Positions 25,101 to 37,841 of a stretch of 43,468 bases of DNA are shown here, in pieces. Every line of letters begins with the position of its first letter. Position 1 is the first letter of the stretch. Both the position numbers and the translations under genes were made by a program. Below the pieces are notes generated by a model. The model saw nothing but the letters and a program-made list of their open reading frames with translations, was not told the origin of the DNA and did no database searches. The stretch lies in contig CACFNV010000009.1 in the NCBI GenBank assembly GCA_902567635.1, positions 1 to 43,468 of the forward strand, written 5' to 3'. Origin of the DNA: an uncultured Alphaproteobacteria bacterium. Its GTDB lineage: Bacteria; Pseudomonadota; Alphaproteobacteria; Rhodobacterales; Rhodobacteraceae.

Positions 25101-26304
25101 CAGAGATGATGGGATAGAAATTTTAGAAAGAAACATTTACTCAAGATTGTCTGATTTATTAGAGAAGAAAAAAATTACAGATGGGCCCAAAGGGGTTACT
25201 AAAGGATCAATAATTTCAAAAGAAACGCTAGGTGAATTCTCCAGAGGTTTATGGTGGCAGTTTACACTTGAAAACGAGAATGACGCAAAAAAAATGGAAG
25301 CCCTGCATGCTCAATTTGAAAAGCAAAAGAACCTAGCAAACGAATCTTTCCAGGATAAAGTAGCAAAGGTTAGAAGAGGGGATGATTTGCCACCAGGCGT
25401 AATGAAAATGGTGAAAGTTTTTGTTGCTGTAAAGAGAAAATTGCAACCTGGTGATAAAATGGCGGGTCGTCATGGAAACAAGGGTGTTATTTCCAAAGTT
25501 GTGCCTGAAGAAGATATGCCTTTCTTAGAGGATGGAACTACTGTCGATTTGGTGCTTAACCCACTAGGTGTTCCTAGCAGAATGAACGTTGGTCAAATAT
25601 TAGAGACGCACATGGGGTGGGCAGCTAAAGAGTTAGGGAATTCCTTAAGCAAAGCACTTAAAGAGATAAAAAACAACAAAGACTTAAAAACTTTAGAAGA
25701 AGCGCTAAAAAATGCTTATGGAGAAGATGATTTCAAAAGACACTTTGGCGGAATGAGCGGCGAGGATATGAAGAGCGCAGCAAACAATATTACTGCTGGA
25801 GTCCCAATAGCCACTCCGGTTTTTGATGGTGCCAAAGAACTCGACGTTACTGAGGCTCTTGAGCGAGCAGGCTTAGATAAGAGTGCTCAATCTATTCTTT
25901 TTGATGGGCGAACAGGGGAGCAATTTTCCAGACCCGTTACTGTTGGAGTGAAGTATATATTGAAACTTCACCATCTTGTAGACGAAAAGATACATGCTAG
26001 GTCAACAGGCCCTTACAGCCTAGTCACACAGCAACCATTGGGCGGAAAGGCTCAGTTTGGAGGGCAGAGGTTTGGCGAAATGGAGGTTTGGGCTCTTGAG
26101 GCTTATGGAGCTGCTTACTCCCTTCAAGAAATGCTAACCGTAAAATCTGATGATGTTGCTGGCCGAACAAAAGTTTATGAAAGTATAGTTAAAGGTGAAG
26201 ACAACTTTGAAGCAGGTATCCCTGAGTCCTTCAACGTGCTTATTAAGGAGATTAGGTCTCTTGGTTTGAACATAGAATTATTAGATGAAGACTTAAATCA
26301 ATAA
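22165..26304 (+). CDS. rpoB: DNA-directed RNA polymerase subunit beta
   Basis: Second-largest RNA polymerase subunit, forming one side of the active cleft and the rifampicin pocket. The 1379-residue length matches alphaproteobacterial RpoB. The start is ATG 22165 ([20 protein letters not shown]) after AGAGGA at 22155-22160; the frame stays open another 60 nt upstream, but that part has no family similarity. The rifampicin region reads [20 protein letters not shown] then [20 protein letters not shown], the rifampicin-sensitive type. [15 protein letters not shown] and the C-terminal [20 protein letters not shown] (switch and clamp region) are present. rpoC follows after 35 nt. Confidence 0.98.
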   Translation: MSQSNFTRKRIRKYFGKIREVADMPNLIEVQKSSYDLFLNSGEGKEPIKGEGLRGAFESIFPVSDFNENAVLEYVAYELEKPKYDLEECHQRDLTFGAPLKVKLRLIVFEIDEETDAKSVKGIKEQDVYMGDIPLMTPNGTFLVNGTERVVVSQMHRSPGVFFDNDKGKTHSSGKILFTSRIIPYRGSWLDFEFDAKDLVYVRIDRRRKIPVSTLLYALGLDQEKICKEYYNDVSFSLGENNQWATPFFPARFRGVKPSFDLINAKTGEIIAEAGKKITPRFVKEMIDSKKVDKILVPFESVIGRYSSVDVIDEDTGEIWLEAGEEITCEFDKDTGEITGGNLKQLFDNGIRALQTLDIDNINVGPYIRNTMVSDKNYNRDMALVDIYKVMRPGEPPTIEAAADLFNSLFFDEEKYDLSAVGRVKLNMRLDLDATDVERNLRSEDIVAVIRALVELRDGKGEIDDIDHLGNRRVRSVGELMENQYRVGLLRMERAIRERMSSVDIDAVMPQDLINAKPAAASVKEFFGSSQLSQFMDQTNPLSEVTHKRRLSALGPGGLTRDRAGFEVRDVHPTHYGRVCPIETPEGPNIGLINSLASFAKVNKYGFIETPYRKVNDRKVTDEVVYMSATEEMKYTIAQANAQLTEADEFKNDLVSTRRFGDYMLNPSNAVDYIDVSPKQLVSVAASLIPFLENDDANRALMGSNMQRQAVPLLTAEAPFVGTGMETVVARDSGAAIVARRSGVIDQVDATRIVVRVTDDVEMGDHGVDIYRLRKFQRSNQNTCINQRPLVKKGDTVAKGEVIADGPSTDMGELALGRNVTVAFMPWNGYNYEDSILISERLVKDDVFTSIHIEEFEIAARDTKLGPEEITRDIPNVGEEALRNLDEAGIVYIGAEVGPGDILVGKITPKGESPMTPEEKLLRAIFGEKASDVRDTSLRMGPGDHGTIVEVRVFNRHGIEKDERALQNERHEIERLSRDRDDGIEILERNIYSRLSDLLEKKKITDGPKGVTKGSIISKETLGEFSRGLWWQFTLENENDAKKMEALHAQFEKQKNLANESFQDKVAKVRRGDDLPPGVMKMVKVFVAVKRKLQPGDKMAGRHGNKGVISKVVPEEDMPFLEDGTTVDLVLNPLGVPSRMNVGQILETHMGWAAKELGNSLSKALKEIKNNKDLKTLEEALKNAYGEDDFKRHFGGMSGEDMKSAANNITAGVPIATPVFDGAKELDVTEALERAGLDKSAQSILFDGRTGEQFSRPVTVGVKYILKLHHLVDEKIHARSTGPYSLVTQQPLGGKAQFGGQRFGEMEVWALEAYGAAYSLQEMLTVKSDDVAGRTKVYESIVKGEDNFEAGIPESFNVLIKEIRSLGLNIELLDEDLNQ

Positions 26305-26339
26305 AACTGAACGTTAATATTTTATAGGAAGAAGTCACA

Positions 26340-29300
26340 ATGAATAAAGAGATTGCCAACCCTTTCAATCAAAACCAACCTGTTAAGGCGTTTGACGAAA
26401 TAAGAATTTCAATCGCGTCGCCTGAAAGAATATTGAGTTGGTCTTTTGGAGAAATAAAGAAACCCGAAACTATAAATTATAGAACTTTCAAGCCTGAAAG
26501 AGATGGGCTGTTTTGTGCAAGAATTTTTGGTCCAGTTAAAGATTATGAATGCTTGTGTGGGAAATATAAGAGAATGAAATATCGTGGGGTTACTTGTGAA
26601 AAATGTGGTGTTGAGGTCACGCTACAAAAGGTAAGACGTGAAAGAATGGGGCATATTGAACTTGCTTCCCCGGTGGCACACATTTGGTTTTTGAAATCTC
26701 TTCCCTCACGTATAGGTCTGATGCTAGACATGACTCTTCGAGACCTTGAGAGGATTTTATATTTTGAACAATATGTTGTCATTGAACCGGGGTTAACAGA
26801 TCTAAAAAACGGACAGCTCCTTACCGAGGAAGAGCATTTGGACGCGCAAGATAAATATGGACTAGATGCTTTTACCGCGGGTATCGGTGCAGAAGCAATA
26901 AGAGAAATGCTTATGGCCATTGATGTTGAAGCTGAGGCCGAAAAATTAAGGCAGGAGCTGAGTGAGGCAACAGGCGAGCTGAAGCCAAAGAAGATCATAA
27001 AGAGGCTTAAACTGATAGAAAATTTTAGAGAGAGTTCTAATAGGCCTGAATGGATGATTATGACGGTAATTCCAGTTATACCTCCAGAACTTCGTCCTTT
27101 AGTACCCTTGGATGGGGGCAGATTCGCAACTTCTGATCTTAATGATTTGTATAGGAGGGTAATCAATAGGAATAATCGTTTAAAGCGGCTGATGGAATTG
27201 AAAGCTCCTGACATAATAATCCGAAACGAAAAGAGAATGTTGCAAGAATCGGTTGATGCTCTATTCGATAATGGTAGGCGTGGTAGAGTGATCACAGGTG
27301 GAAATAAAAGACCCCTTAAATCATTATCTGATATGCTTAAGGGGAAGCAAGGGCGCTTTAGGCAAAATCTTTTAGGTAAAAGGGTTGATTTCTCAGGTCG
27401 ATCAGTAATTGTTACTGGTCCTGGACTTAAGCTTCATCAATGTGGTCTCCCAAAAAAGATGGCGCTAGAGCTTTTTAAGCCTTTTATATATTCTAAATTA
27501 GAAGCAAGGGGACTATCTTCTACTGTAAAGCAAGCGAAGAAAATGGTTGAGAGAGAAAGGCCAGAGGTTTGGGATATATTGGAGGAGGTAATTCGTGAAC
27601 ATCCCGTCCTTCTAAACAGAGCTCCTACTCTTCATAGGTTAGGTATACAAGCTTTCGAACCAGTACTTATTGAGGGAAAAGCAATAAACTTGCATCCACT
27701 GGTTTGTTCTGCTTTTAATGCAGACTTTGATGGAGATCAAATGGCAGTGCATGTGCCTTTAAGTTTGGAGGCTCAGTTGGAAGCGCGAGTATTAATGATG
27801 TCAACAAACAATGTTCTGTCTCCAGCTAACGGAAAACCTATAATTGTTCCATCTCAGGACATGGTTCTAGGACTTTATTATATTTCGTTGCAAAGAAAAG
27901 GACAATTGGGTGAAGGAATGTCTTTTTCTTCTATAGAAGAGGTTGAACAAGCTCTCGAAGCAAAAGTAGTTCATATGCACTCAAAAATTGTAGCTCGAGT
28001 TGAGCAAATTGACGAAGAAGGGGTCAGCTATTTCAAAAGATTTGATACCACTCCTGGTAGGTTGAGGCTTGGGGCACTGTTACCCAAGAATCACAGAACT
28101 CCTTTTGAGATTGTTAACAGACTTCTGAGAAAAAAAGAAGTTGGGGAAGTTATAGACTTGGTCTATCGACATTGTGGCCAAAAAGAGTCAGTAATTTTTT
28201 GTGATCAGATAATGCAGTTGGGATTCCATGAAGCATTCAAGGCAGGAATATCCTTTGGGAAGGATGATATGGTGATTCCAGATAAAAAATGGAGCTTTGT
28301 CAACGACACTAGAGAACAAGTAAAAGAATTTGAAAGGCAGTATATGGACGGCCTGATTACTCAAGGGGAAAAATATAATAAGGTTGTTGATGCTTGGTCA
28401 AAATGTTCAGATTTAGTCGCAGATGCAATGATGGCTGATATATCCTCGCTTAAAACCGACGAGGAAGGCGGTGAACTCGAGCCAAACTCAGTATATATGA
28501 TGGCCCACTCAGGAGCCAGAGGCTCTTCTGCCCAAATGAAACAACTTGGGGGAATGCGCGGATTAATGGCAAAGCCCTCCGGTGCAATTATTGAGACACC
28601 AATCATAGCAAACTTCAAAGAAGGTTTGTCTGTATTAGAGTATTTTAATTCTACCCATGGTGCTAGAAAAGGTCTAGCGGATACCGCTCTCAAGACGGCT
28701 AATTCGGGTTATTTGACAAGGCGATTAGTAGATGTCGCCCAAGACTGCATCGTAAGGTCTGATGATTGTGGCACTGATAGGTCTATAAGTTGTGCTGCAG
28801 CTGTAAATGATGGAGAGGTTGTTGCTTCTATCTCAGAAAGAATACTTGGGAGAGTTGCTGCTGAAGATATAAAGCACCCAACTGATGAAAAAATAATTTG
28901 TAAAAAGGGAACTATTATCGACGAAAGAGTCGCGGACACTATACAAGAGCTGGAAATTTCTTCCATTCAAATTAGATCCCCGCTTACTTGTGAAGCAGAG
29001 GACGGGATATGTGCAAAATGTTACGGTAGAGATTTAGCAAGAGGTACTCAAGTAAATCTAGGTGAGGCTGTGGGTATCATAGCTGCACAGTCGATAGGAG
29101 AGCCTGGTACTCAGTTGACAATGCGGACGTTTCACATTGGTGGAATTGCTCAAGGTGGCCAACAATCTTTTGTTCAGGCAAACAATAATGGAAAAGTGAA
29201 ATTTAAAAATGCAAATATTCTTGAGAATAGCCAGGGTGAGCAAATAGTCATGAGCAGAAGTATGGAGCTTTTGTTGGAAAATGAGAAAGGCTTGATGTTT

Positions 29301-30536
29301 GCGTCTCACAAGCTTTCCTATGGTACAAAGCTGCATGTTAAAGAAAAGCAAAAAATTAAGTCGGGAGAAAAATTATTTGAGTGGGATCCATATACCCTGC
29401 CAATTATAGCTGAAAAAGGAGGCTTAGTGAAGTTTGTGGATTTGATTCCTGGAGTTTCAGTTAGGGAGGATACAGATGATGCTACAGGTATTTCACAAAG
29501 AATTGTGTCAGATTGGAGGTCGTCTTCTAAGGGTAGCTCCCTTCAGCCAGAGATAATCATTGTAGATAAAGATAGTGGTGACCCTGTGAGGCTTGATAAT
29601 GGAAATCCAGCGGTACACCAAATGTCTGTTGATGCCATAATGTCAGTCGAAGATGGGTCGGAGATCAAACCAGGAGATGTATTAGCACGAATACCAAGAG
29701 AAGGAGCGAAAACCAAAGACATTACGGGGGGTCTGCCGAGGGTAGCGGAGCTATTTGAAGCAAGAAGACCTAAAGATCATGCTATTATTGCTGAATTAGA
29801 TGGATATGTTAAATTTGGTAAAGACTACAAAAACAAGAGAATAATTTGCATAGAGCCTATGGATAAGGATATGGAGCCAATTGAATACACTGTTCCGAAA
29901 GGTAAGCATATTCCCGTGCAGGAAGGTGATTATGTAAAGAAGGGTGAGTATATTATGGACGGAAACCCCGCGCCCCATGATATCCTAGCAGTAATGGGGG
30001 TAGAGGCTCTAGCTGAATATATGATCAACGAGGTCCAAGACGTTTACAGACTTCAGGGAGTAAAGATTAATGATAAGCACATTGAGGTAATAGTTAGACA
30101 AATGCTGCAGAAATGGGAAATAAGCGATAGCGGTGGAACAATACTACTCAAAGGTGAGCAGGTAGATAGGCAAGAATTTTTAGAGGTCAATGAGAAAGCA
30201 GTGAAGAATGGATTAGAACCTGCAAAAGGAGGACCTGTACTTCTTGGAATTACCAAGGCAAGTTTGCAAACAAGAAGTTTTATATCGGCAGCTTCATTCC
30301 AGGAAACGACGCGTGTGCTTACAGAAGCTTCCACTCAGGGCAAAAAAGATAAATTAATTGGTTTGAAAGAAAACGTTATTGTCGGAAGGCTTATTCCAGC
30401 CGGATCAGGTGGGGCTGCCAGAGATATTAAGAAAGTAGCATCAGCCAGAGACCTAAAAATATTAGAGGAACGGGCAGCACTAGAAAGTGCCGTTGAAAAT
30501 ATAGAAGATGCTAGTCCAGAAGAGCCAAATAATTAG
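26340..30536 (+). CDS. rpoC: DNA-directed RNA polymerase subunit beta'
   Basis: Largest RNA polymerase subunit, carrying the catalytic Mg ion. The 1398-residue product has the N-terminal zinc ribbon Cys71, Cys73, Cys86, Cys89 ([20 protein letters not shown]). The active-site N460ADFDGD466 has Asp462, Asp464 and Asp466. The bridge-helix/trigger-loop region ([20 protein letters not shown]) is intact. The second zinc site has its cysteines in [12 protein letters not shown] and [25 protein letters not shown] upstream supports the ATG. It ends in an acidic tail ([10 protein letters not shown]). A 205-nt gap with promoter-like signals separates it from rpsL. Confidence 0.98.
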   Translation: MNKEIANPFNQNQPVKAFDEIRISIASPERILSWSFGEIKKPETINYRTFKPERDGLFCARIFGPVKDYECLCGKYKRMKYRGVTCEKCGVEVTLQKVRRERMGHIELASPVAHIWFLKSLPSRIGLMLDMTLRDLERILYFEQYVVIEPGLTDLKNGQLLTEEEHLDAQDKYGLDAFTAGIGAEAIREMLMAIDVEAEAEKLRQELSEATGELKPKKIIKRLKLIENFRESSNRPEWMIMTVIPVIPPELRPLVPLDGGRFATSDLNDLYRRVINRNNRLKRLMELKAPDIIIRNEKRMLQESVDALFDNGRRGRVITGGNKRPLKSLSDMLKGKQGRFRQNLLGKRVDFSGRSVIVTGPGLKLHQCGLPKKMALELFKPFIYSKLEARGLSSTVKQAKKMVERERPEVWDILEEVIREHPVLLNRAPTLHRLGIQAFEPVLIEGKAINLHPLVCSAFNADFDGDQMAVHVPLSLEAQLEARVLMMSTNNVLSPANGKPIIVPSQDMVLGLYYISLQRKGQLGEGMSFSSIEEVEQALEAKVVHMHSKIVARVEQIDEEGVSYFKRFDTTPGRLRLGALLPKNHRTPFEIVNRLLRKKEVGEVIDLVYRHCGQKESVIFCDQIMQLGFHEAFKAGISFGKDDMVIPDKKWSFVNDTREQVKEFERQYMDGLITQGEKYNKVVDAWSKCSDLVADAMMADISSLKTDEEGGELEPNSVYMMAHSGARGSSAQMKQLGGMRGLMAKPSGAIIETPIIANFKEGLSVLEYFNSTHGARKGLADTALKTANSGYLTRRLVDVAQDCIVRSDDCGTDRSISCAAAVNDGEVVASISERILGRVAAEDIKHPTDEKIICKKGTIIDERVADTIQELEISSIQIRSPLTCEAEDGICAKCYGRDLARGTQVNLGEAVGIIAAQSIGEPGTQLTMRTFHIGGIAQGGQQSFVQANNNGKVKFKNANILENSQGEQIVMSRSMELLLENEKGLMFASHKLSYGTKLHVKEKQKIKSGEKLFEWDPYTLPIIAEKGGLVKFVDLIPGVSVREDTDDATGISQRIVSDWRSSSKGSSLQPEIIIVDKDSGDPVRLDNGNPAVHQMSVDAIMSVEDGSEIKPGDVLARIPREGAKTKDITGGLPRVAELFEARRPKDHAIIAELDGYVKFGKDYKNKRIICIEPMDKDMEPIEYTVPKGKHIPVQEGDYVKKGEYIMDGNPAPHDILAVMGVEALAEYMINEVQDVYRLQGVKINDKHIEVIVRQMLQKWEISDSGGTILLKGEQVDRQEFLEVNEKAVKNGLEPAKGGPVLLGITKASLQTRSFISAASFQETTRVLTEASTQGKKDKLIGLKENVIVGRLIPAGSGGAARDIKKVASARDLKILEERAALESAVENIEDASPEEPNN

Positions 30537-30584
30537 GATTTTGTGTCTTTATTGATAACAAATTAAAATAATATGTATTTGTTG

Positions 30585-30611
30585 TTGACAGTACGCAATT
30601 ATATTTATAAG
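30585..30611 (+). promoter_or_regulatory. Candidate promoter of the str operon
   Basis: A perfect TTGACA (30585-30590) is followed by TATAAG (30606-30611, 15-nt spacer); TAAGTT at a 17-nt spacer overlaps it. It lies in the rpoC-rpsL gap about 130 nt upstream of rpsL. The exact -35 in the right place makes it the best promoter match in the ribosomal block, although the spacer is short. Confidence 0.5.
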
Positions 30612-30697
30612 TTCGCGCAAATTTAGCAGTTTAGCTGAATAGAAAAATACATAAATTAAAAGCCAAGATTTTCAGAATCCTCTGGTAAAAGACTTTT

Positions 30698-30713
30698 TCA
30701 GGTATTTGCCTGA
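30698..30713 (+). promoter_or_regulatory. Hairpin in the rpsL leader
   Basis: TCAGGT-ATTT-GCCTGA forms a 6-bp stem (one G-U pair) 28 nt upstream of the rpsL ATG. A smaller stem, GATT-TTCAG-AATC, lies just before it. The transcript from the TTGACA promoter would carry both. A control role is possible but unproven. Confidence 0.35.
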
Positions 30714-30741
30714 TCTTGTTAAAAAAGGGATAGTAATAAGA

Positions 30742-31113
30742 ATGCCAACTATACAACAGCTTATTAGGAAGCCTAGAAAGCCAAGGACTTACAGACAAAA
30801 GTCAATGCACTTGCAAGCTTGTCCTCAAAAGAGAGGTGTTTGCACGAGAGTCTACACTACTACGCCAAAAAAGCCTAATTCTGCGATGCGAAAAGTGGCA
30901 AAAGTGCGATTAACAAATGGGTATGAGGTAATATCCTACATACCAGGAGAAGCTCATAATCTCCAAGAGCATTCAGTGGTTTTGATCAGGGGAGGTAGAG
31001 TGAAGGATTTACCCGGTGTTCGTTACCATGTCCTCAGAGGCGTTCTGGACACTCAGGGTGTTAAAGATAGAAGACAGCGTCGTTCAAAATATGGCGCAAA
31101 GAGGCCAAAGTGA
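30742..31113 (+). CDS. rpsL: 30S ribosomal protein S12
   Basis: Decoding-centre protein and site of streptomycin resistance mutations. The 123-residue protein begins [20 protein letters not shown] at ATG 30742; an upstream in-frame codon would add 12 residues unlike the family. The decoding loops [19 protein letters not shown] and [19 protein letters not shown] are intact; lysines at the PKKPNS loop are the wild-type sensitive form. The weak ribosome binding site (AAGGGA, about 12 nt upstream) is notable for so highly expressed a gene. rpsG follows after 12 nt. Confidence 0.97.
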   Translation: MPTIQQLIRKPRKPRTYRQKSMHLQACPQKRGVCTRVYTTTPKKPNSAMRKVAKVRLTNGYEVISYIPGEAHNLQEHSVVLIRGGRVKDLPGVRYHVLRGVLDTQGVKDRRQRRSKYGAKRPK

Positions 31114-31596
<483 letters not shown>

Positions 31597-31609
31597 AATA
31601 GAGAGTAAA

Positions 31610-33727
31610 ATGGCAAGAGAATATACTTTAGACTTCTATAGAAATTTTGGAATAATGGCGCACATTGATGCGGGTAAGACTACTTGTACTGAAAGAATTC
31701 TCTATTACACAGGCAAATCGCACAAAATTGGAGAAGTTCATGATGGGGCGGCAACAATGGACTGGATGGAGCAGGAACAAGAAAGAGGTATAACAATTAC
31801 CTCCGCTGCTACAACGACATTTTGGGAAAGAACAGAGGACGGAGTTGCAGCTCTATCTCCCAAGCATAGATTTAATATAATAGATACCCCAGGCCATGTT
31901 GACTTTACTATTGAGGTAGAAAGATCGTTGGCTGTGTTAGACGGAGCGGTTTGCGTGCTAGATGCAAATGCTGGCGTTGAACCTCAAACTGAAACAGTAT
32001 GGAGACAAGCAGATAGGTATAAAGTGCCTAGAATAGTCTTCGTCAACAAAATGGATAAGATAGGGGCTGACTTTTTTCAGTGCGTTAAAATGATAAAAGA
32101 GCGCACGGGGGCAAATCCTTGTCCTATTCAAATTCCCATCGGTTCTGAAACAAATCTTGAGGGAATTGTAGACCTCGTTACCATGAAAGAATGGACCTGG
32201 GCCGGGGAAGATTTAGGAGCAAGTTGGACCTGTCAGGAGATTAGAGACAGCCTTTTGGACGAAGCTCAGAGACTTAGGTCTGAGATGGTTGAGATGGCTG
32301 TTGAAATGGATGACGCAGTAATGGAAAAATATCTCGAGGGTGAAGAGCCGGAGATGGATGAATTACGAAGATTATTGCGTGAAGGGACGCTATCTATGAG
32401 CTTTATTCCAGTTCTCTGTGGGTCAGCTTTCAAAAATAAGGGTGTTCAGCCATTGCTAAACGCTGTTATCGATTATCTTCCAAGCCCACTTGATGTTCCA
32501 TCTTATAAAGGTTTCAAACCTGGTGATGATACTGAAACCAGAAATATAGAGAGGTCCGCTGATGACAGTCAGCCGTTCTCAGGGCTTGCATTCAAAATTA
32601 TGAATGATCCTTTTGTAGGCTCCTTGACGTTTACTCGGATATACTCCGGCGTAGTTAAGAAAGGGGATACTTTTCTGAACTCCACAAAAGGCAAAAAAGA
32701 GCGAATTGGTAGGATGATGATGATGCATTCCATTAATAGAGAAGAGATTGATGAGGCTTTTGCCGGCGATATTATAGCCCTTGCAGGTCTTAAAGACACA
32801 ACAACAGGTGATACGATATGTGATATGAATAAGCCAGTTGTTTTAGAAACAATGACTTTCCCAGACCCAGTAATAGAGATTGCAGTTGAGCCAAAAACTA
32901 AAAATGATCAGGAAAAAATGTCGGCGGGTTTGCAGAGGTTAGCAGCAGAAGACCCATCCTTTAGAGTTGAGACTGATTTGGAGTCTGGTCAGACAATAAT
33001 GAAAGGAATGGGTGAGCTGCATTTAGATATTTTAGTTGATAGGTTAAAACGAGAGTTTAAGGTTGAAGCTAACATAGGAGCTCCTCAAGTTGCTTACAGA
33101 GAAACGGTTAGTATGGAAGCAGAAATTGACTACACACATAAAAAACAATCTGGTGGTGCCGGCCAATTCGCCCGAGTCAAGCTGATCATATCCCCAACCC
33201 AGCCTGGAGAAGGATACTCCTTTGAAAGTAAGATTGTTGGTGGGGCGGTGCCGAAGGAATACATTCCAGGTGTAGAAAAAGGTATTCAGTCGGTGATGGA
33301 TAGTGGGCCTTTGGCAGGTTTTCCTGTTATTGATTTTAAGGTCGCTCTTATAGATGGAGCGCAACACGACGTGGACTCAAGTGTCTTAGCATTTGAAATA
33401 GCGTCCCGTTCAGCTATGAGAGACGGTCTAAAGAAAGCAGGAGCAAAACTCTTGGAGCCAATAATGAAAGTTGAGGTAGTTACTCCTGAGGAATACACGG
33501 GGAATATTATAGGTGATTTAACCTCAAGGAGAGGTATGGTTACCGGCCAAGAAACCAGAGGTAATGCTATAGTTGTAAATTCATTAGTGCCTCTTGCTAA
33601 CATGTTTGGCTACATAAATAATTTAAGATCAATGTCTTCAGGAAGAGCTCAATTCACAATGATGTTTGAGAAATATGAAGCTGTTCCATCTAATATTTCG
33701 GAAGAAATACAAGCTAAATACGCGTAA
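31610..33727 (+). CDS. fusA: Elongation factor G
   Basis: Translocase GTPase that moves tRNAs and mRNA through the ribosome. The 705-residue protein starts [20 protein letters not shown] at ATG 31610; an open frame inside rpsG upstream is discounted. The G1 loop is AHIDAGKTT (17-25), with DTPGHVDF and [11 protein letters not shown] as G3 and G4. [12 protein letters not shown] marks switch I. Domain IV contains YRETV and the conserved [14 protein letters not shown]. Domain V is complete. tuf follows after 41 nt. Confidence 0.98.
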   Translation: MAREYTLDFYRNFGIMAHIDAGKTTCTERILYYTGKSHKIGEVHDGAATMDWMEQEQERGITITSAATTTFWERTEDGVAALSPKHRFNIIDTPGHVDFTIEVERSLAVLDGAVCVLDANAGVEPQTETVWRQADRYKVPRIVFVNKMDKIGADFFQCVKMIKERTGANPCPIQIPIGSETNLEGIVDLVTMKEWTWAGEDLGASWTCQEIRDSLLDEAQRLRSEMVEMAVEMDDAVMEKYLEGEEPEMDELRRLLREGTLSMSFIPVLCGSAFKNKGVQPLLNAVIDYLPSPLDVPSYKGFKPGDDTETRNIERSADDSQPFSGLAFKIMNDPFVGSLTFTRIYSGVVKKGDTFLNSTKGKKERIGRMMMMHSINREEIDEAFAGDIIALAGLKDTTTGDTICDMNKPVVLETMTFPDPVIEIAVEPKTKNDQEKMSAGLQRLAAEDPSFRVETDLESGQTIMKGMGELHLDILVDRLKREFKVEANIGAPQVAYRETVSMEAEIDYTHKKQSGGAGQFARVKLIISPTQPGEGYSFESKIVGGAVPKEYIPGVEKGIQSVMDSGPLAGFPVIDFKVALIDGAQHDVDSSVLAFEIASRSAMRDGLKKAGAKLLEPIMKVEVVTPEEYTGNIIGDLTSRRGMVTGQETRGNAIVVNSLVPLANMFGYINNLRSMSSGRAQFTMMFEKYEAVPSNISEEIQAKYA

Positions 33728-33768
33728 TGAAATTAAATTCAATCTGCTCTATTCGATAGGAGAAAAAA

Positions 33769-34944
33769 ATGGCAAAAGAAAAATTTGAACGAAATAAACC
33801 TCATGTAAACGTTGGAACAATAGGTCACGTTGATCACGGTAAAACGACACTTACTGCCGCCATTACGAAACAGTTTGGCGATTTTAAAGCTTATGATCAG
33901 ATAGATAATGCCCCTGAAGAGAAGGCTAGGGGAATAACAATATCAACAGCACACGTTGAGTATGAAACTGACGCTAGGCATTATGCGCACGTTGACTGCC
34001 CAGGACATGCTGACTACGTAAAAAACATGATTACCGGAGCCGCGCAAATGGATGGAGCTATATTGGTGGTAAATGCAGCCGATGGTCCAATGCCACAGAC
34101 TCGAGAGCACATTCTTTTAGCTAGGCAGGTAGGAGTTCCTGCTCTTGTCGTATTTCTTAATAAGGTAGATCAAGTAGATGACCCTGAACTTTTAGAATTG
34201 GTAGAGATGGAAGTAAGGGAACTTTTATCATCTTATGAGTTTCCTGGTGACGATATTCCGATAATTTCAGGTTCAGCTTTAGCAGCTTTGGAAGATAGGG
34301 ATGAGGATATTGGATCAAAGAAAATAGCTGAACTGATGAAAGCAGTTGATGATTCAATACCGACGCCTGATCGACCGATAGACCAACCATTTTTAATGCC
34401 CATAGAAGACGTATTTTCCATATCTGGAAGAGGTACTGTTGTTACTGGGCGTGTTGAGAGAGGTGTTATCAATAACGGAGATGAAATAGAAATTGTTGGA
34501 ATAAGAGAAACATCTAAAACGGTTTGTACAGGTGTTGAGATGTTTAGAAAATTGCTTGATCGTGGAGAGGCTGGGGATAACATCGGAGCCTTGCTTAGAG
34601 GTACTGAAAGAGATGGTGTTGAGAGAGGTCAGTGTCTAGTCAAGCCTGGGTCGGTTACGCCTCATACCAAATTTGAGGCAGAGGCTTATATTCTCACAAA
34701 AGATGAGGGTGGACGACATACTCCTTTCTTTGGAAATTATCGTCCGCAGTTCTATTTCAGAACAACCGACGTCACTGGAACTGTCCAGTTGCCATCAGGT
34801 ACGGAGATGGTGATGCCCGGAGACAATTTAAAATTTGAGGTTGACTTGATTGCACCCATCGCTATGGAGGAAAAACTAAGGTTTGCGATACGCGAGGGTG
34901 GAAGAACTGTTGGAGCCGGTGTGGTTTCAAAGATTATCAAATAG
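33769..34944 (+). CDS. tuf: Elongation factor Tu
   Basis: GTPase that delivers aminoacyl-tRNA to the ribosome. The 391-residue length is the alphaproteobacterial form (a few residues shorter than in E. coli). G1 is GHVDHGKTT (19-27), followed by [16 protein letters not shown] in switch [21 protein letters not shown] for G3 and LNKVDQVDD for G4. Domains II and III are complete, ending [20 protein letters not shown] upstream supports the ATG. It joins rpsJ with a 15-nt gap, so the str and S10 clusters form one run. Only one copy is in this window; a second elsewhere is possible. Confidence 0.98.
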   Translation: MAKEKFERNKPHVNVGTIGHVDHGKTTLTAAITKQFGDFKAYDQIDNAPEEKARGITISTAHVEYETDARHYAHVDCPGHADYVKNMITGAAQMDGAILVVNAADGPMPQTREHILLARQVGVPALVVFLNKVDQVDDPELLELVEMEVRELLSSYEFPGDDIPIISGSALAALEDRDEDIGSKKIAELMKAVDDSIPTPDRPIDQPFLMPIEDVFSISGRGTVVTGRVERGVINNGDEIEIVGIRETSKTVCTGVEMFRKLLDRGEAGDNIGALLRGTERDGVERGQCLVKPGSVTPHTKFEAEAYILTKDEGGRHTPFFGNYRPQFYFRTTDVTGTVQLPSGTEMVMPGDNLKFEVDLIAPIAMEEKLRFAIREGGRTVGAGVVSKIIK

Positions 34945-34959
34945 GGGATAGTTAGTTAG

Positions 34960-35268
34960 ATGCAAAACCAAAGTATACGTATTAGGCTTAAAGCTTTCGA
35001 TTATAGGGTGCTAGACGCCAGTACTCAGGAGATTGTATCTACAGCAAAAAGAACAGGCGCGCAGGTAAGAGGTCCAATTCCTCTTCCTAACAAGATCGAG
35101 AAATACACTGTTCTTAGAAGTCCACATGTTGATAAAAAGAGTAGGGAGCAATTTGAAACTAGGACGCATAAAAGACTCTTAGACATTATTGACCCTACAC
35201 CCCAAACAGTTGACGCGTTAATGAAGCTTGATTTAGCAGCAGGTGTCGACGTCGAAATTAAACTTTGA
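34960..35268 (+). CDS. rpsJ: 30S ribosomal protein S10
   Basis: Head protein of the small subunit that also binds NusB and NusG in antitermination and transcription-translation coupling. The 102-residue protein has [19 protein letters not shown], then the conserved [20 protein letters not shown] and [14 protein letters not shown] blocks. First gene of the S10 cluster; the large S10 leader of E. coli is absent because only 15 nt separate it from tuf. Confidence 0.97.
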   Translation: MQNQSIRIRLKAFDYRVLDASTQEIVSTAKRTGAQVRGPIPLPNKIEKYTVLRSPHVDKKSREQFETRTHKRLLDIIDPTPQTVDALMKLDLAAGVDVEIKL

Positions 35269-35294
35269 TATATAGCAAGGAGCAATAGATCGAT

Positions 35295-36083
35295 ATGCGT
35301 ACCGGTGTGATTGCAAAAAAATTGGGAATGTCCAGAATTTTTAGAGATGATGGACGCCAAGTGCCTGTGACAGTACTGCAGTTGGATGCTTTAAAAGTTG
35401 TTGCGAAAAGAACAATGGAAAAAGATGGGTATACTGCTGTGCAGCTCGGAGCAGGTTTTTCAAAACCAAAAAATGTAAATAGGCCCTTAAGAAGTTATTA
35501 TTCTAAATCGAATGTAGAGACAAAAAGACTACTCCGTGAGTTTCGGGTTACAAGCGAGAATCTGATTGATGTCGGTGCCGAAATTACTGCAAATCACTAC
35601 GTAGAAGGACAGTATGTAGATGTTTCTGGGGTATCTATAGGTAAGGGTTTTGCAGGAGCCATGAAAAGGCATAATTTTAGAGGGTTGAGGGCTAGTCACG
35701 GTGTCTCTATTTCTCACAGATCTCACGGTTCGACAGGGCAATGCCAAGATCCTGGGAGAGTATTCAAAGGAAAGAAAATGGCTGGTCATATGGGAGCCAA
35801 AAAAGTAACTACTCAAAACTTAGAGGTGGTAAGTGCAGATGAGGAGACTGGGTTGATTTTAGTGAAGGGTGCTGTCCCGGGAGCTCGTGGAGGTTGGGTG
35901 ACTATTAACGACGCAACCAAGAAACCGTTTGAAGAAAAGAGTCCACTTCCTGGGGCAATAAAATCAGATAAGAAGGCCCAAGAAGCTCCTCCAAATGATA
36001 GTGATAAAGTTGACGACTCTAAAGATAATGAAGATAAACCATTAGATGCATCTAGTGATCAAGGAAGTGTAGATGAAAACTAA
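35295..36083 (+). CDS. rplC: 50S ribosomal protein L3 with acidic C-terminal tail
   Basis: Early-assembly large-subunit protein close to the peptidyl transferase centre. The 262-residue product starts [20 protein letters not shown]. The central [20 protein letters not shown] contains the glutamine that is methylated in E. coli L3, and [19 protein letters not shown] follows. The last 40 residues are an extension rich in Asp and Glu (13 of 40) and Ser/Lys, beyond the usual ~209-residue E. coli length; related Rhodobacterales also carry C-terminal extensions. Its stop lies 11 nt inside rplD. Confidence 0.95.
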   Translation: MRTGVIAKKLGMSRIFRDDGRQVPVTVLQLDALKVVAKRTMEKDGYTAVQLGAGFSKPKNVNRPLRSYYSKSNVETKRLLREFRVTSENLIDVGAEITANHYVEGQYVDVSGVSIGKGFAGAMKRHNFRGLRASHGVSISHRSHGSTGQCQDPGRVFKGKKMAGHMGAKKVTTQNLEVVSADEETGLILVKGAVPGARGGWVTINDATKKPFEEKSPLPGAIKSDKKAQEAPPNDSDKVDDSKDNEDKPLDASSDQGSVDEN

Positions 36084-36693
36084 AATATTGAATATAGATA
36101 CGGGTAAGTCGAAGGAACTCAGTGTTTTAGATAGTATTTTTGCAGTTTCACCGAGAAAAGATGTATTGAGCCGAGTTGTTAGATGGCAGATGGCAAAGAA
36201 ACAACAAGGAACTCACTCAGTAAAGACTAGGTCTGAAGGTAATTTTTCTAAGTCTAAAATTTATAAGCAAAAAGGAACTGGGGGTGCCAGACATGGCGAC
36301 AGGAATGCGCCAATTTTTAGGAAAGGCGGAGTGTACAAGGGCCCTGTCCCTCGAAGTCATGCTCACAAATTAAATAAAAAGTTTAGAGAGTTGGGTATAA
36401 AGCATGCCTTGTCTAGCAAAGCAAGCGCTGGAAAACTTTTATTCATAGAAGAATTTGCTGTTAAATCAGGAAAAACAAAGGACTTTGTCTCTAAGTTTCA
36501 GAAGTTTGGTTGGAAAAGTTTGTTGATTATAGATGGAGATAAGGGAGCAAAAGATCTTTCAAGATATACAAGTAGACTTTGTGACAAAGATGTTCTAAGT
36601 GTTCAGGGCGTAAATGTGTACGATATATTAAAGCGTGACCAGCTTGTTATTACATTAAGCGCACTGAAGTCATTGGAAGAAAGATTAAAATGA
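36073..36693 (+). CDS. rplD: 50S ribosomal protein L4
   Basis: Exit-tunnel protein; in E. coli it autoregulates the S10 operon, but the equivalent leader is not present here. The 206-residue protein has [20 protein letters not shown] and the tunnel loop [18 protein letters not shown] with [15 protein letters not shown] 36073 overlaps the end of rplC by 11 nt, implying coupling. The stop overlaps the rplW start by ATGA. Confidence 0.96.
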   Translation: MKTKILNIDTGKSKELSVLDSIFAVSPRKDVLSRVVRWQMAKKQQGTHSVKTRSEGNFSKSKIYKQKGTGGARHGDRNAPIFRKGGVYKGPVPRSHAHKLNKKFRELGIKHALSSKASAGKLLFIEEFAVKSGKTKDFVSKFQKFGWKSLLIIDGDKGAKDLSRYTSRLCDKDVLSVQGVNVYDILKRDQLVITLSALKSLEERLK

Positions 36694-36977
36694 GAACAGA
36701 TTATGATATCATTAGACGCCCGATAATTACAGAGAAGGCTACATTGGCTTCGGAGAACGGCGGGGTAGTGTTTGAAGTGTCAATGGGAGCGAATAAAGTT
36801 GAAATAAAAAAAGCGGTAGAAAATTTGTTTAAGGTAAAGGTAAAAGCCGTAAATACAAGTATCACAAAAGGTAAACGCAAGCGTTTTAGGGGTAGAATGG
36901 GTAAACTAAGAAATATAAAGAGAGCGTATGTAATGTTGGAAGAGGGTAACACGATTGATGTTACTACCGGGCTTTAA
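36690..36977 (+). CDS. rplW: 50S ribosomal protein L23
   Basis: Sits at the tunnel exit and docks trigger factor and SRP. The 95-residue protein has [36 protein letters not shown] and the [20 protein letters not shown] basic loop. ATGA overlap with rplD (36690-36693). Confidence 0.96.
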   Translation: MRTDYDIIRRPIITEKATLASENGGVVFEVSMGANKVEIKKAVENLFKVKVKAVNTSITKGKRKRFRGRMGKLRNIKRAYVMLEEGNTIDVTTGL

Positions 36978-36998
36978 GATGCTTGCTGAGGAAAAAAA

Positions 36999-37841
36999 AT
37001 GGCATTAAAGAATTTCAAACCTACTACACCTGGGCAACGCGGTCTTGTATTGGTTGACAAATCTGGTCTCTGGAAAGGTAAGCCAGAAAAGTCGTTAACC
37101 GTAGGGTTGAAAAAAAAAGGTGGCAGAAATAATCTAGGTAGAATAACCGTAAGGCATCAGGGTGGAGGTGCAAAAAGATTATACAGAAAAATTGATTTTA
37201 AAAGGCAGAAGATTGATTCTATAGGAATCGTTGAGCGTATTGAGTATGATCCAAATAGATCTGCTTTTATCGCTTTGATAGTCTATGAAGATGGAGAGAA
37301 GGCCTACATACTTGCTCCCCAGAGGTTGCAGGTTGGTGACCAAGTTGTTTCAGCTGATAAGGCTGATATAAAACCAGGTAACACAATGCCTTTTTCAGGT
37401 ATGCCCGTAGGAACTATAGTACATAACATCGAGATGAAAGTAGGTAAGGGTGGGCAAATAGCAAGATCAGCAGGGACATATGCACAGTTTATTGGTAGAG
37501 ATGGGGGTTACGCGCAGCTTAGGTTGTCATCTGGAGAGGTGAGGGTGGTCCGGCAAGAGTGCTTAGCAACAGTAGGGGCTGTGTCCAACCCAGACAACTC
37601 TAATCAAAACTTAGGAAAAGCGGGTAGGTCAAGGTACCTGGGTCGTAGACCGACAGTCAGAGGTGTAGTAATGAATCCAATCGATCATCCTCATGGGGGT
37701 GGAGAGGGCAGAACATCGGGTGGCCGGCATCCTGTTACTCCTTGGGGAAAGCCTACAAAAGGAGCAAAAACGCGTTCAAATAAGTCAACTGATAAATATA
37801 TTATTCGTTCAAGACACGTTAGAAAGAAAGGTAGAGGGTAA
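36999..37841 (+). CDS. rplB: 50S ribosomal protein L2
   Basis: One of the most conserved large-subunit proteins, needed for subunit association and peptidyl transfer. The 280-residue protein begins [20 protein letters not shown]. The active-site region [20 protein letters not shown] holds the essential histidine at residue 230 (His229 in E. coli). The basic C-terminus ends [11 protein letters not shown]. The rpsS ATG directly follows its stop codon. Confidence 0.98.
   Translation: MALKNFKPTTPGQRGLVLVDKSGLWKGKPEKSLTVGLKKKGGRNNLGRITVRHQGGGAKRLYRKIDFKRQKIDSIGIVERIEYDPNRSAFIALIVYEDGEKAYILAPQRLQVGDQVVSADKADIKPGNTMPFSGMPVGTIVHNIEMKVGKGGQIARSAGTYAQFIGRDGGYAQLRLSSGEVRVVRQECLATVGAVSNPDNSNQNLGKAGRSRYLGRRPTVRGVVMNPIDHPHGGGEGRTSGGRHPVTPWGKPTKGAKTRSNKSTDKYIIRSRHVRKKGRG

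Noticed and set aside
26543-27295. A 250-codon open frame antisense to the 5' part of rpoC
   Set aside because: It lies opposite an unmistakable rpoC and has low-complexity Ser/Leu-rich composition, as expected for a shadow frame.
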